Below, piece after piece: positions 44,219 to 51,939 of a stretch of DNA of 64,000 nt. How positions within the stretch are numbered: the first letter of the stretch is position 1; each line of letters begins with the position of its first letter. Below the pieces are notes generated by a model that saw only the letters and a list, made by a program, of their open reading frames with translations, did not search any database and was not told the origin of the DNA. The stretch covers positions 806,001-870,000 of the forward strand of contig NZ_QUSW01000002.1 of NCBI RefSeq assembly GCF_003852895.1. Direction: 5' to 3'. The position numbers were made by a program, and so were the translations under genes. The stretch is from Rhizobacter terrae (GTDB lineage: Bacteria > Pseudomonadota > Gammaproteobacteria > Burkholderiales > Burkholderiaceae_C).

Positions 44219-44839
44219 TTACTGCCAGACCTTGACTTCGAACTCGGGCTGCAGCTTCTTTTGCGAGTCCTTGATCTGCAGCTCGATGTACTTGGGCTCG
44301 GTGCCCTTGTCGAACTTGACGGTGGTACCGCGCTTGTAGTCGCGCTCGTGCGTGCCCTTGCCGGTGAAGAAGGCAATGATCTCGTGTGTGCCCTGCTTCA
44401 GGTTGCCCAGGTACACGCGCTGCACGCCGCCGCGGTGCAGCGCCGTGACTTCCAGCGGTGTGTAGAGGTAGTTGGTGACGATCTTGTCGTCCAGCTTCAC
44501 CTGCACCGAGTCCAGCGAGAACATCACGCCCACGTCCATGGACACGAACACCGCCACCTGCGTGTTGGCCGGAAACAGCAGTTCCTCTTCCAGCACCAGC
44601 AGGTCGCGGTTGAGTTTGATGACATCGGACTTCACGTCCTGCACGCGGTTGTCCAGGCTGGCGGGCGCGGCGGCCGAGGCGGCTTGCGCAGGCGCGGCGG
44701 CTTGTGGCTCGCTGGCCGCGGCGGCTGGAGCCGGTGCGCTCGCAGCCGCGGCAGGCGCTGCCGCATCCGCGGCCCAGGAGGCCGAACCCGAGGCCATCAC
44801 CACTGCCAGGGTGAGCACCCTGAAGAAACGATTCGACAT
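44219..44839 (-). CDS. Exported protein with Ala/Pro linker and coiled coil
   Basis: A 206-residue exported protein: signal peptide ending at SWAAD, an Ala/Pro/Ser linker (about 25-62), a helical segment (RVQDVKSDVIKLNRDLLVLE), then a beta domain with TPLEVTALHRGGVQRVYLGN and LKQGTHEIIAFFTGKG. Such linkers often trigger the misleading label dihydrolipoamide acetyltransferase, but no lipoyl or catalytic domain is present. A conserved component of this cluster with unknown role. Confidence 0.7.
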   Translation of the reverse strand: MSNRFFRVLTLAVVMASGSASWAADAAAPAAAASAPAPAAAASEPQAAAPAQAASAAAPASLDNRVQDVKSDVIKLNRDLLVLEEELLFPANTQVAVFVSMDVGVMFSLDSVQVKLDDKIVTNYLYTPLEVTALHRGGVQRVYLGNLKQGTHEIIAFFTGKGTHERDYKRGTTVKFDKGTEPKYIELQIKDSQKKLQPEFEVKVWQ

Positions 44840-44858
44840 TGCAACGACTCTCTGGTTT

Positions 44859-46013
44859 CTAGTAAGTGGCCGACAGGTAGACCTGCACGATGTTCGCGTT
44901 GAACGAGTACAGGCTGCCGGTTCTCAGGTCGGTGAAATCCTTGTAGCGGTACTGCACGAGCTCCCAGGCGCCGTTGGCCTTGATCTCGTACTTGCCCGGC
45001 ACCTTCTTCCACAAGTAGCTGAGCTTGGCGCCCAGTCCCACGCTGTCGAAGGTGCCCAGCTGACGGTTGCGCGAGACGTACAAGGTCTCGCTTTGCGCGT
45101 TGTCGCTGTAGAACAGCGCCTTGCTCTGCTTGTAGTAGCGCAGGTAGGCATCGGCCAGCCACAGCTCGCCGAAGTAGCGGCTGTAGCCGCCTTCCAGCGT
45201 GTGCGCCTTGATGGCCCAGTTGTCCCAGAAGTAGCGGTACTCGGCATGCATTGCGTTGCTCGAGCCGAGGTCGCCGTTCACGCGGAACTTGATGGCGCGG
45301 CTGGAACGCGTGCGCGGGTTGCGCTCGGGCACGATGGCACCGAACACGCGGGCCGCACGGTAGGGGCTGCCGAGGAAACCGTCGTCGGAGATGGCTTCGA
45401 AGTTCGCCGCGGCAATCCACTTGGGCGTCAGCACCTGCGTGAGGCCGAAGCGGTACTGCCAGTGCGTCACCACATCGGCGAACTCCGGCGAATACTTCTT
45501 GAGCACCGTGTCGGACCCGCGCGTGAAGCCCATGCTCACCGTGCTCATGCCGCCGAACACTTCCTGCGACACGTCGATGCCGAAGGCGTTGGCCGTGTAG
45601 TCGGGTTCCTTGCTGTGCGACAGCGACAGCGACATCAGCGTGTCGCGGTAGGCGTAGTCGGCGCCGAAGTCGTAGGACGTGCGGCGCTCGCTGTACGGGC
45701 TCGCGGTGGTCACCACGTCGATGGAGGCATTGCTCACCTGGTCGACGTAGTAGCCGGCCGAGAGCGACACCTTGTCGGCCACGCTCTTGCGCACGAGCAG
45801 CGCCGGGCCGGTGGCCGTGACGCCGCCGCCCTTGTAGACGTGGAAGAGGCCTTCGGCCCTGTCCTCGGGCAGGTCCACCGCGCGGGCGCCGTGGGCCGCG
45901 AGCAGTCCGCCGCCGATCACCAGCGCCACCCGGCGCAGCGACTCGCGCGAACGCAGCGTGCGGCGCAGCGGCGCCGACCATTCCAGCCAGCGGCCGAGCT
46001 TAGTTGCAGCCAC
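44859..46013 (-). CDS. DUF3570 outer-membrane barrel protein
   Basis: A 384-residue protein of the DUF3570 type: signal segment (RRVALVIGGGLLAAHGARA) and then amphipathic beta strands to the C-terminal aromatic residue (QVYLSATY), as expected for an outer-membrane barrel. Internal text AGYYVDQVSNASIDVVTTAS and EYRYFWDNWAIKAHTLEGGY fits the family. The GTG at 46013 is the chosen start: AAGGAGG lies 6 bases upstream, inside the DUF4266 gene, whose end it overlaps by 14 bp. DUF3570 genes usually accompany DUF4266 and TlpA genes. Confidence 0.8.
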   Translation of the reverse strand: MAATKLGRWLEWSAPLRRTLRSRESLRRVALVIGGGLLAAHGARAVDLPEDRAEGLFHVYKGGGVTATGPALLVRKSVADKVSLSAGYYVDQVSNASIDVVTTASPYSERRTSYDFGADYAYRDTLMSLSLSHSKEPDYTANAFGIDVSQEVFGGMSTVSMGFTRGSDTVLKKYSPEFADVVTHWQYRFGLTQVLTPKWIAAANFEAISDDGFLGSPYRAARVFGAIVPERNPRTRSSRAIKFRVNGDLGSSNAMHAEYRYFWDNWAIKAHTLEGGYSRYFGELWLADAYLRYYKQSKALFYSDNAQSETLYVSRNRQLGTFDSVGLGAKLSYLWKKVPGKYEIKANGAWELVQYRYKDFTDLRTGSLYSFNANIVQVYLSATY

Positions 46014-46248
46014 AGCCGCCTCCTTGCACGCCGGTGGCGCCACGCGAGCCTTCGCGCACGTCGCGCACGTGCTCGCGGTGCTTCTCGGCGAGGCTGTCGC
46101 GCGAGAACTTCATGATGGGGTCGGCCAGGCGCTCGCGCTCGTACGGCTTCACCCAGGGTTCGATCTCACCGATCTTGCGCACGCTGGCGCAACCGGTCAT
46201 CAGCAGCGCGGCCAGCGCGATGAATGCCGACAGTCTGAGCGTCTTCAT
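46000..46248 (-). CDS. DUF4266 small lipoprotein with GGGCGCN tail
   Basis: An 82-residue lipoprotein: lipobox LMTGC (Cys20), a short conserved body (IGEIEPWVKPYERERLADPI) and an invariant-looking C-terminus GVQGGGCGCN. The body and tail match the DUF4266 pattern. The two closely spaced cysteines at the end could bind metal or be modified. It lies between the TlpA-like and DUF3570 genes and overlaps both. Confidence 0.8.
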   Translation of the reverse strand: MKTLRLSAFIALAALLMTGCASVRKIGEIEPWVKPYERERLADPIMKFSRDSLAEKHREHVRDVREGSRGATGVQGGGCGCN

Positions 46249-46784
46249 TCCTTGACCAGCTCCCGGATCTGCTTGTCGTAGTTGTCCTCGTAGCCGTCGC
46301 GGTAGCCGCGATGCACGTAGCGGACCTTGCCGTCGCGGTCGATCACGACCGTGCTGGGCATGGTGCTGAGGTCGTAGAGCTTGCTGACCTTCTTGTCGTT
46401 GTCCAGCAGGACAGGAAAGTGCAGGCCCAGCTTGTTGGCCACGCCGATGGCCTTCTCGGGCTCGTCGTCGATGTTCACGCCCAGCATGACGAAGCCCGAG
46501 GCGCGGTACTTGTCGTACAGGCGGTTGAGGTGGGGCATCTCCTGGCGGCAGGGGCCGCACCAGGTCGCCCAGAAGTTCACCAGCACCACCTGGCCGCGCA
46601 GTTCCTGCAGGCGCAGGTTCTTGCCGTCCATGGTGCGCAGCGTGAAGTCGGGGGCCTTCTGCGACGGTGCAACCGGTGTTGCCTGCGCGACGGCACAGCC
46701 CAGCGCGAGGGCAACGGCCGACAGGGTGAGACACGCGCGATGAAGCCTGGCGTGAAGCATCGTGGACATCCTTGGTTGCTGCAT
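46245..46784 (-). CDS. TlpA-family thioredoxin-like protein
   Basis: A 179-residue exported thioredoxin-fold protein: signal region, then APDFTLRTMDGKNLRLQEL, the active site FWATWCGPCRQEMP (Cys76, Cys79), a cis-Pro region (STMPSTVVIDRDGK) and a C-terminal helix. It would reduce disulfides in the periplasm, plausibly for the DUF4266 tail or for haem-binding cysteines. Starts at 46784 (TGATG overlap with the previous gene), 46769 and 46760 are all possible; the last has AAGGA about 8 bases upstream. Confidence 0.82.
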   Translation of the reverse strand: MQQPRMSTMLHARLHRACLTLSAVALALGCAVAQATPVAPSQKAPDFTLRTMDGKNLRLQELRGQVVLVNFWATWCGPCRQEMPHLNRLYDKYRASGFVMLGVNIDDEPEKAIGVANKLGLHFPVLLDNDKKVSKLYDLSTMPSTVVIDRDGKVRYVHRGYRDGYEDNYDKQIRELVKE

Positions 46785-47431
46785 CAGAAGAAATAGGAGA
46801 AGCCGGCGCTCAATTCAATGTTCTGCGTGTTCTTTCGCTGGCCCAGCAGGTCCAGCGAGAAGATGTGGTCACGCAGGTCGACCTGGACCGACATCTTGTC
46901 GGTGAGGAACAGGCGGTTGCCCATGCCGACGTTGAAGGTCTGGCGGCGCTGCTCGACGAAGCGCGTGCTGCCCACGCCGGCAATGAGGTACAGCGCCGAG
47001 GCCTTGGCCCGCTTGCTGCCGATGAACACCTCGCCGGGCAGCACGTTCCAGCCCACCGACAGGTTGTAGTAGCTCAGCTTCTGCTTGGGGCTCGTGAAGA
47101 TGCCCGAGGGCAGGATGTTGCGGAAGTCCTCGTCGCTCACCTTGGTCTGGGCCAGCACGCCCTCGACGAAGATGTCCTCGGTGATGTGGTAGCCCGCGCG
47201 CAGCCCGCCCACCAGGCTGGTGCCGAAGTTCTGCGTGGCGTAGGTGCCGATGAACGCGCCGATCTCGAAATCGTTCGACGGGAACTTGGGCATGTGCACG
47301 TCGCGACGGTCGATCTCGGGGTTGATGACCTGCTCGTTGGGCGCCTTGTCCGCCGGCGTGGACTGGGCGAACGCGGCCGGAGCCAGGAGCGACGCGAGGA
47401 CTGCGGTGAGGGCGAGGTGTTGGATGCGCAT
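46784..47431 (-). CDS. Outer-membrane beta-barrel protein (OMP_myx_plus type)
   Basis: A 215-residue protein with signal peptide MRIQHLALTAVLASLLAPAA and a predicted eight-strand barrel ending in FSYFF. IGAFIGTYATQNFGTSLVGG and LRAGYHITEDIFVEG resemble the small barrel family first defined in Myxococcus motor clusters. It pairs with the SH3/barrel protein encoded upstream. Confidence 0.78.
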   Translation of the reverse strand: MRIQHLALTAVLASLLAPAAFAQSTPADKAPNEQVINPEIDRRDVHMPKFPSNDFEIGAFIGTYATQNFGTSLVGGLRAGYHITEDIFVEGVLAQTKVSDEDFRNILPSGIFTSPKQKLSYYNLSVGWNVLPGEVFIGSKRAKASALYLIAGVGSTRFVEQRRQTFNVGMGNRLFLTDKMSVQVDLRDHIFSLDLLGQRKNTQNIELSAGFSYFF

Positions 47432-47464
47432 GTTCTTGTGGGTGTGTTGGCGTGGAGGAGGACG

Positions 47465-48229
47465 TCAGAAGAAGAACGACAAGCCCACCGTCTTGGCCTT
47501 GTACTCACCCGAGCGGGTGTCGGCGATGAAGGCGGTGTACAGCGTGTAGTCGGCGCGCAGGACGAAGCGGTCCGTCAGGTAGTAGCGCACGCCGATGCCT
47601 GCGTTGGACAGCTTCGCGTCGGTGTTGACGGCGCCCACCAGGCTGATGTTCGGGTAGTTCTTGAACTTGCCGAAGCCCACCGCGAAGTACGGCGACAGGC
47701 GCTTGTCGGACCACGGCTCGATGGTGAGGTTGGCGTGCCAGAAGTTGGTGCCCGAGAACAGGCCCTGCACCTGGCCCACCGTGCCTTCCAGGCCGATGGT
47801 GTCCGTCAGCCGGTAGGCCGTCCACAGTTTGAGCATGGGCTCGGCCTTGAAGCGGCCGATGGACGCGCCCAGCTGCACGCGGCGGTTGAGGTAGTCGTCC
47901 ACCAGCACGTCGCGGAAGGTCTTGGCGCCGCCCGCCGTCGTGAGCGTGGTCTCCAGCTGCTTGCGGTGCACCCAGCCGACCTTGCCGCTCTCGGTGCGCA
48001 CCCGGTACCAGTCGGTGTGGCGCATCTCGATGGTGATCAGCTCGTCGCGCGCGGCGACGTGGAACACCGGGTAGCCGCGGCCGGCGCCGGTATGCAGCTC
48101 GATGAAGGGGTCGGTGATCTTGACCTGTTCAGTCGTGGGCGCGTCGTCGGCCGCCTGTGCAGCAGACATCGCGCCCAGCGCTGCCGCACCGGCCAGAAGA
48201 AGCTTCAGGCAACTAGCACGAACATTCAT
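47465..48229 (-). CDS. SH3-domain outer-membrane barrel protein
   Basis: A 254-residue exported protein: signal peptide ending AQAAD, a bacterial SH3-like domain (about 35-95; VKITDPFIELHTGAGRGYPV and WYRVRTESGKVGWVHRKQL), then a barrel of about 150 residues ending in GLSFFF. The SH3 part may bind peptidoglycan or a partner, tying the barrel to the cell wall. Same family as the neighbouring barrel in its second half. Confidence 0.78.
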   Translation of the reverse strand: MNVRASCLKLLLAGAAALGAMSAAQAADDAPTTEQVKITDPFIELHTGAGRGYPVFHVAARDELITIEMRHTDWYRVRTESGKVGWVHRKQLETTLTTAGGAKTFRDVLVDDYLNRRVQLGASIGRFKAEPMLKLWTAYRLTDTIGLEGTVGQVQGLFSGTNFWHANLTIEPWSDKRLSPYFAVGFGKFKNYPNISLVGAVNTDAKLSNAGIGVRYYLTDRFVLRADYTLYTAFIADTRSGEYKAKTVGLSFFF

Positions 48230-48253
48230 GAGAGAGCTTTTGGACCGTCGTTG

Positions 48254-48883
48254 TTATTGGGTGTTGCAGGTGCCTGTGGCGGCATCCGGCGGGGTGAACA
48301 TCACGTTGGCCGCGCTGCTGAACTCGTCCTGTCCAGTCGGCACGGGGTGGGAAATCCAGTAGGAAATCAGCTTGACATTCGGGTCATTGGCGTCGGAAAA
48401 GATCTGCCCGCCGCCATGGAAGAACGAGCCGATCAAGAGCGGCTTGGCCAGCAGCTTGCTGTTGGTCGGCGAGCCGTTCACCACCTCGCCATGGGCCGAG
48501 TAGTAATTCTTGTACATGTCGGACGTGCGGACCACATCCGGCGTGTTGGCCGGGTTGGTGAGGTCCACCGCCGTGGCCGCGGGCACGAGGCGGAATGCGC
48601 CGCCGGTCCCGGTCACGGTGTCATGGCAGCCGGACGCCGAACAGGTGTTGACCGCGCCTGACGGGTTGGTCAACTTCGCCAGGAAGATCGGGTTGATGCA
48701 CTTCTGGTAGTAGATGAACGACAGCTTCTGGCCGCCGCCGCCCGGCGGGTTCTCGATGGTGGACGGGTTGCCCAGCGGGCTGCCGCCGCCACCGCCGCAG
48801 CTCGCCAGGCCGGTCGCAAGCGCCAGGCCGGAGAGAGCGGCCATGGCGCGGGGAGATGTCAGTCGTGTCTTGTACTTCTTCAT
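48254..48883 (-). CDS. Lipoprotein with atypical CX4CH haem motif
   Basis: A 209-residue lipoprotein (lipobox LASC, Cys29) with a Gly-rich N-terminus. It contains CSASGCH (Cys81, Cys86, His87), a CX4CH motif, instead of the usual CXXCH of c-type cytochromes, plus an earlier isolated Cys (KCINPIF). Similar spacing recurs in the last domain of the large protein encoded upstream. Whether haem is attached is not shown. It follows the large cytochrome-like gene by 16 bp. Confidence 0.72.
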   Translation of the reverse strand: MKKYKTRLTSPRAMAALSGLALATGLASCGGGGGSPLGNPSTIENPPGGGGQKLSFIYYQKCINPIFLAKLTNPSGAVNTCSASGCHDTVTGTGGAFRLVPAATAVDLTNPANTPDVVRTSDMYKNYYSAHGEVVNGSPTNSKLLAKPLLIGSFFHGGGQIFSDANDPNVKLISYWISHPVPTGQDEFSSAANVMFTPPDAATGTCNTQ

Positions 48884-48899
48884 CTCGTGTTGTCGAAAC

Positions 48900-51893
48900 T
48901 CAGTGGCATCCCGACTGGATCCAGTTCAGGATGGTGTTGTAGTTCGCGCTTCCCACCGGCAGCACTGCTGCCGTCTGGCCCGTTGCACCGGCCGGGTGCG
49001 GCACGGTCGACGGCTTCTTCAGCAGATAGCTCGAAGCCGGCGAGCATACGTCGGAGATCATCGTCAGTGTGACGTTGAAATCCCCCTCCACGTCGCCCGT
49101 CAGCACGTAGCGGTTCTGGCGGAAGGTGGTGCCGGTGGACTGGCCGTTGCTGCCGATGGCCTGGTGGCAGGTCGTGGCGCAGTTGGCCAGGATGATCGGG
49201 TACACCTGCGACTCGAAGGTCGTCTGGCTGAGCGTGTTGATGGTGCGCACGCCGGAACCGCTGTTGAACGGGTCGTTGTAGTACTTGCCGCCCAGGTCGA
49301 TCCACTCGGCCACCAGGCGCTTCTCTGCCAGGTTCAGCAGCTTGGAGTGGTCGGGTGCGGTGTTCGGCGGGTTCGGGTGCAGGGTGCGGGTGTCCGCGCC
49401 GGCCTTGAGGTTCTCACCCCACAGGATTTCCACCAGGCGGCTCTGGCGCGACAGGCCGTCCGCATCGCCTTCGCTGGCCATGGTGCTCACCATCGCCGGC
49501 TGGCGCACGATGACGGGCACGCCTTCCTCGATGCGCGTCTGCGGCAAGCCGGTGACCGGGTCGATCACCGGGTCGCCGACCATCAGGCGCTCGTACGAGG
49601 CCATGCGTCCGGTGCCGGTGATGGTGGAGGCCAGGTTCAGCTTGAGCGGGTCACTGTGGCAATTGGTGCAGGTATCGGCACCGCCCACGCCGCGCGCCAC
49701 CGTCCACAGCGGGGCGATGTGGTCGGGGTAGTTGATGACACCGTTGGTCGGGATCGTCGTGTTCAGCTTGTCGCCCGTGCTGTTGCCGGTGTAGCGCATC
49801 TCGATGGAGGCGCGCTTGACACCGCCCTTGGTGGTGTCAGCCCACACGTCGTCGTAGACCATGTCTTGCGACAGGGTCAGCAGCGCCGGGTTCAGGCGGG
49901 TGCGGGTGCCGGCCTGCGTCTCGCCGGCCATGTGGGCAGTGCTCAGGCTGTCGACGGCACCGGCCGGAATGCTGTTGGCCACGTTGCCGGAGTTCAGCGC
50001 ACCGCCGCGGCGCGGGCTGTGGCAGCCATCGCAGGTGCGGCGCTCGCCGGGGCGAACCTGGATCCAGTTGGTGTGCGTCTGGAAGGCGCGGCCCTTGGAA
50101 TCCACGACCGCCAGGGCGATCGGGGTGTCCGCCGGCACTTGCAGCTTGAACGAACCGTCCGGCTCGATGGGCGCGTAGCCCAGGATCTGCTGCATCTCGA
50201 AGTCGGTCTCGCCGATGGCGCTGCGCAGGCCCATGGAGCTCTGCACCGGGGCCACCGCGCGCACGACGCGGATGAAGCGGGCCGGAGCGCAGCCGTAGGC
50301 AGCCTGGGCCGGGTCCTTGATCTTGGAGATGTCGGCGACCTGCGAGCGGGTGTCTTCCGGATCCGTCGGCGTGGTCTTGGCGATCGCGGTCGTGCAGCCG
50401 GCCGGCAGGTCGGCGGCGGTGATCACGTTGTCGCCCATGCGGCCGAGGCCGTCGGTGTCATACACGGAACGCACTTCCAGCAGCCCCATGTTGGCCGCGG
50501 CCAGCGTCGGGTCGACGTTGGTCGGGTCCACCTGGTTGGGCTCGGGACGCTCCTGGATGGCCACCGGGTCGGTGTACATGAAACCCGCCGGCGGCGTTGC
50601 CACCACGCGCATCTGCTGCGTGGCCGGGTCGAACATGTAGATGGCGTAGTTGGGGCGGACGTTGTCCTTCACCGAGTCGGCTTCGATCTCGGTGTTCAGG
50701 CGCATGTCGTCGGCCAGGCGGTCGAGGTCGGCCTGCGGCAGGTTGGCGCACAGGGTTTCCACGCCGTCCTTGGTCACCGCGCAAGGCTTGTAGGCCAGCA
50801 GCACACGGTCGGTGCCGTCCCACAGCGGGTACGGCGTGGTGATGCGGCCGTACTTGGAGATGCCGCCGCCGAGGTTCAGCGCGTTCTCGGTCATCTGCTT
50901 CTGGCCGCCCACCGAGGCCACCTTCGGATTGACCGGGGTGTTCTGCTCGGAGTAGTTGGCCGCGTCGATGAACACCAGGCCACCGCCTTCATGGGTGCGC
51001 GACAGCGGCATCAGGTCCGACGACAGGAAGCCGGCGTACTTGCCCTTGGGGTCCATGTCGCGCGGGTGCAGGAAGCTGTTGCCTTCGCTGTGGGCGCCGT
51101 ACAGCACGAACATGTCGGTGCCGTCGGGCTTGGCGCGGAAGACCTTGAAGTGGTTGCGTCCGCCCACGTGGTCCCAGCGCGAGAACATGATGTCGCCGTT
51201 GGGGCGCACCACCGGGTTGCGGTCGTGGCTCTGGTTGAACGAGGTCTGGGTGATGTTCTTGCCGTCCACGTCCATCATGTGGAGGTTGAACACGCGCTCG
51301 CGCTCGTACTCGTCCAGGGCGTAGTAGCTGTGTCCCAGCGCCTGATTGACGTGCGACTTGGTCTGGCGGTTGGAGCTGAACACCACGCCGCGGCCGCCGG
51401 GCAGGTACACCGGGTCGACGTCATCGTCACCGCTGCTGCTGGTCAGGCGCTTGAAGGTGCCGGCGGTGAGGCCGCCCTTCGTCATGTCGTATTCCCAGAT
51501 GTTCCAGGCGCCGGTGCAGGCCGGGCCGCCGTCGATCGTGGAAGTGTTCGACGCCGGGCACTTCATCGAGAAGATGATCTTCTTGCCGTCGTAGGACACC
51601 TCGGGGTCGGAGGCATCACCCTTGCCCTGCGTGAACTGGGCGGTGATGTTGTGCTCCGGCGCACTGGGAGAGGACTTTTCCCGGATGAACAGGTCGCCGC
51701 CGGGCGCCGAGGGCGCGCCGTTGGTGGGGTTCATGCTGATCGTGTTGGCACGCATCACGTAGGCGATGGGCACGTCGCCCTGCACCGTGACGGTGGCCGA
51801 ATCCGTTCCGCTGCCGCTGCCGCAGGCGACGAGGCCCACGGTGGTGGTGGCGGTCGCGAGCGCCAGGGCGCCCATTCCTCCGAGATATTTCAT
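48900..51893 (-). CDS. Large HzsA-related multihaem lipoprotein
   Basis: A 997-residue lipoprotein (lipobox LVAC, Cys24). The N-terminal half has propeller-like PD40/TolB repeats (DPEVSYDGKKIIFS, DVDPVYLPGGRGVVFS, RNPVVRPNGDIMFSRW). A middle domain of the hydrazine-synthase alpha type follows (EPDGSFKLQVPADTPIAL) and ends in haem motif CDGCH (Cys621). A second motif CTNCH is at 742 and an atypical CATTCH (CX3CH) at 905; the protein ends in GCH. It would be an outer-membrane-anchored cytochrome c. The start at 51893 opens the lipoprotein signal. Confidence 0.78.
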   Translation of the reverse strand: MKYLGGMGALALATATTTVGLVACGSGSGTDSATVTVQGDVPIAYVMRANTISMNPTNGAPSAPGGDLFIREKSSPSAPEHNITAQFTQGKGDASDPEVSYDGKKIIFSMKCPASNTSTIDGGPACTGAWNIWEYDMTKGGLTAGTFKRLTSSSGDDDVDPVYLPGGRGVVFSSNRQTKSHVNQALGHSYYALDEYERERVFNLHMMDVDGKNITQTSFNQSHDRNPVVRPNGDIMFSRWDHVGGRNHFKVFRAKPDGTDMFVLYGAHSEGNSFLHPRDMDPKGKYAGFLSSDLMPLSRTHEGGGLVFIDAANYSEQNTPVNPKVASVGGQKQMTENALNLGGGISKYGRITTPYPLWDGTDRVLLAYKPCAVTKDGVETLCANLPQADLDRLADDMRLNTEIEADSVKDNVRPNYAIYMFDPATQQMRVVATPPAGFMYTDPVAIQERPEPNQVDPTNVDPTLAAANMGLLEVRSVYDTDGLGRMGDNVITAADLPAGCTTAIAKTTPTDPEDTRSQVADISKIKDPAQAAYGCAPARFIRVVRAVAPVQSSMGLRSAIGETDFEMQQILGYAPIEPDGSFKLQVPADTPIALAVVDSKGRAFQTHTNWIQVRPGERRTCDGCHSPRRGGALNSGNVANSIPAGAVDSLSTAHMAGETQAGTRTRLNPALLTLSQDMVYDDVWADTTKGGVKRASIEMRYTGNSTGDKLNTTIPTNGVINYPDHIAPLWTVARGVGGADTCTNCHSDPLKLNLASTITGTGRMASYERLMVGDPVIDPVTGLPQTRIEEGVPVIVRQPAMVSTMASEGDADGLSRQSRLVEILWGENLKAGADTRTLHPNPPNTAPDHSKLLNLAEKRLVAEWIDLGGKYYNDPFNSGSGVRTINTLSQTTFESQVYPIILANCATTCHQAIGSNGQSTGTTFRQNRYVLTGDVEGDFNVTLTMISDVCSPASSYLLKKPSTVPHPAGATGQTAAVLPVGSANYNTILNWIQSGCH

Positions 51894-51939
51894 GGTGTGT
51901 GCTCTCCTGTCGAGTTCCAATGAACGAGCGACTTTGGGG

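Noticed and set aside
44219-44839. Dihydrolipoamide acetyltransferase label suggested by the Ala/Pro linker
   Set aside because: There is no lipoyl domain, E3-binding domain or catalytic domain; the protein is short and exported.
42152-44902. A long plus-strand open frame across three minus-strand genes
   Set aside because: It spans several real genes and has no recognisable domain or start signal.
48714-51923. A long plus-strand open frame opposite the large cytochrome-like gene
   Set aside because: Same antisense effect; the minus strand has a lipoprotein signal, propeller repeats and haem motifs.
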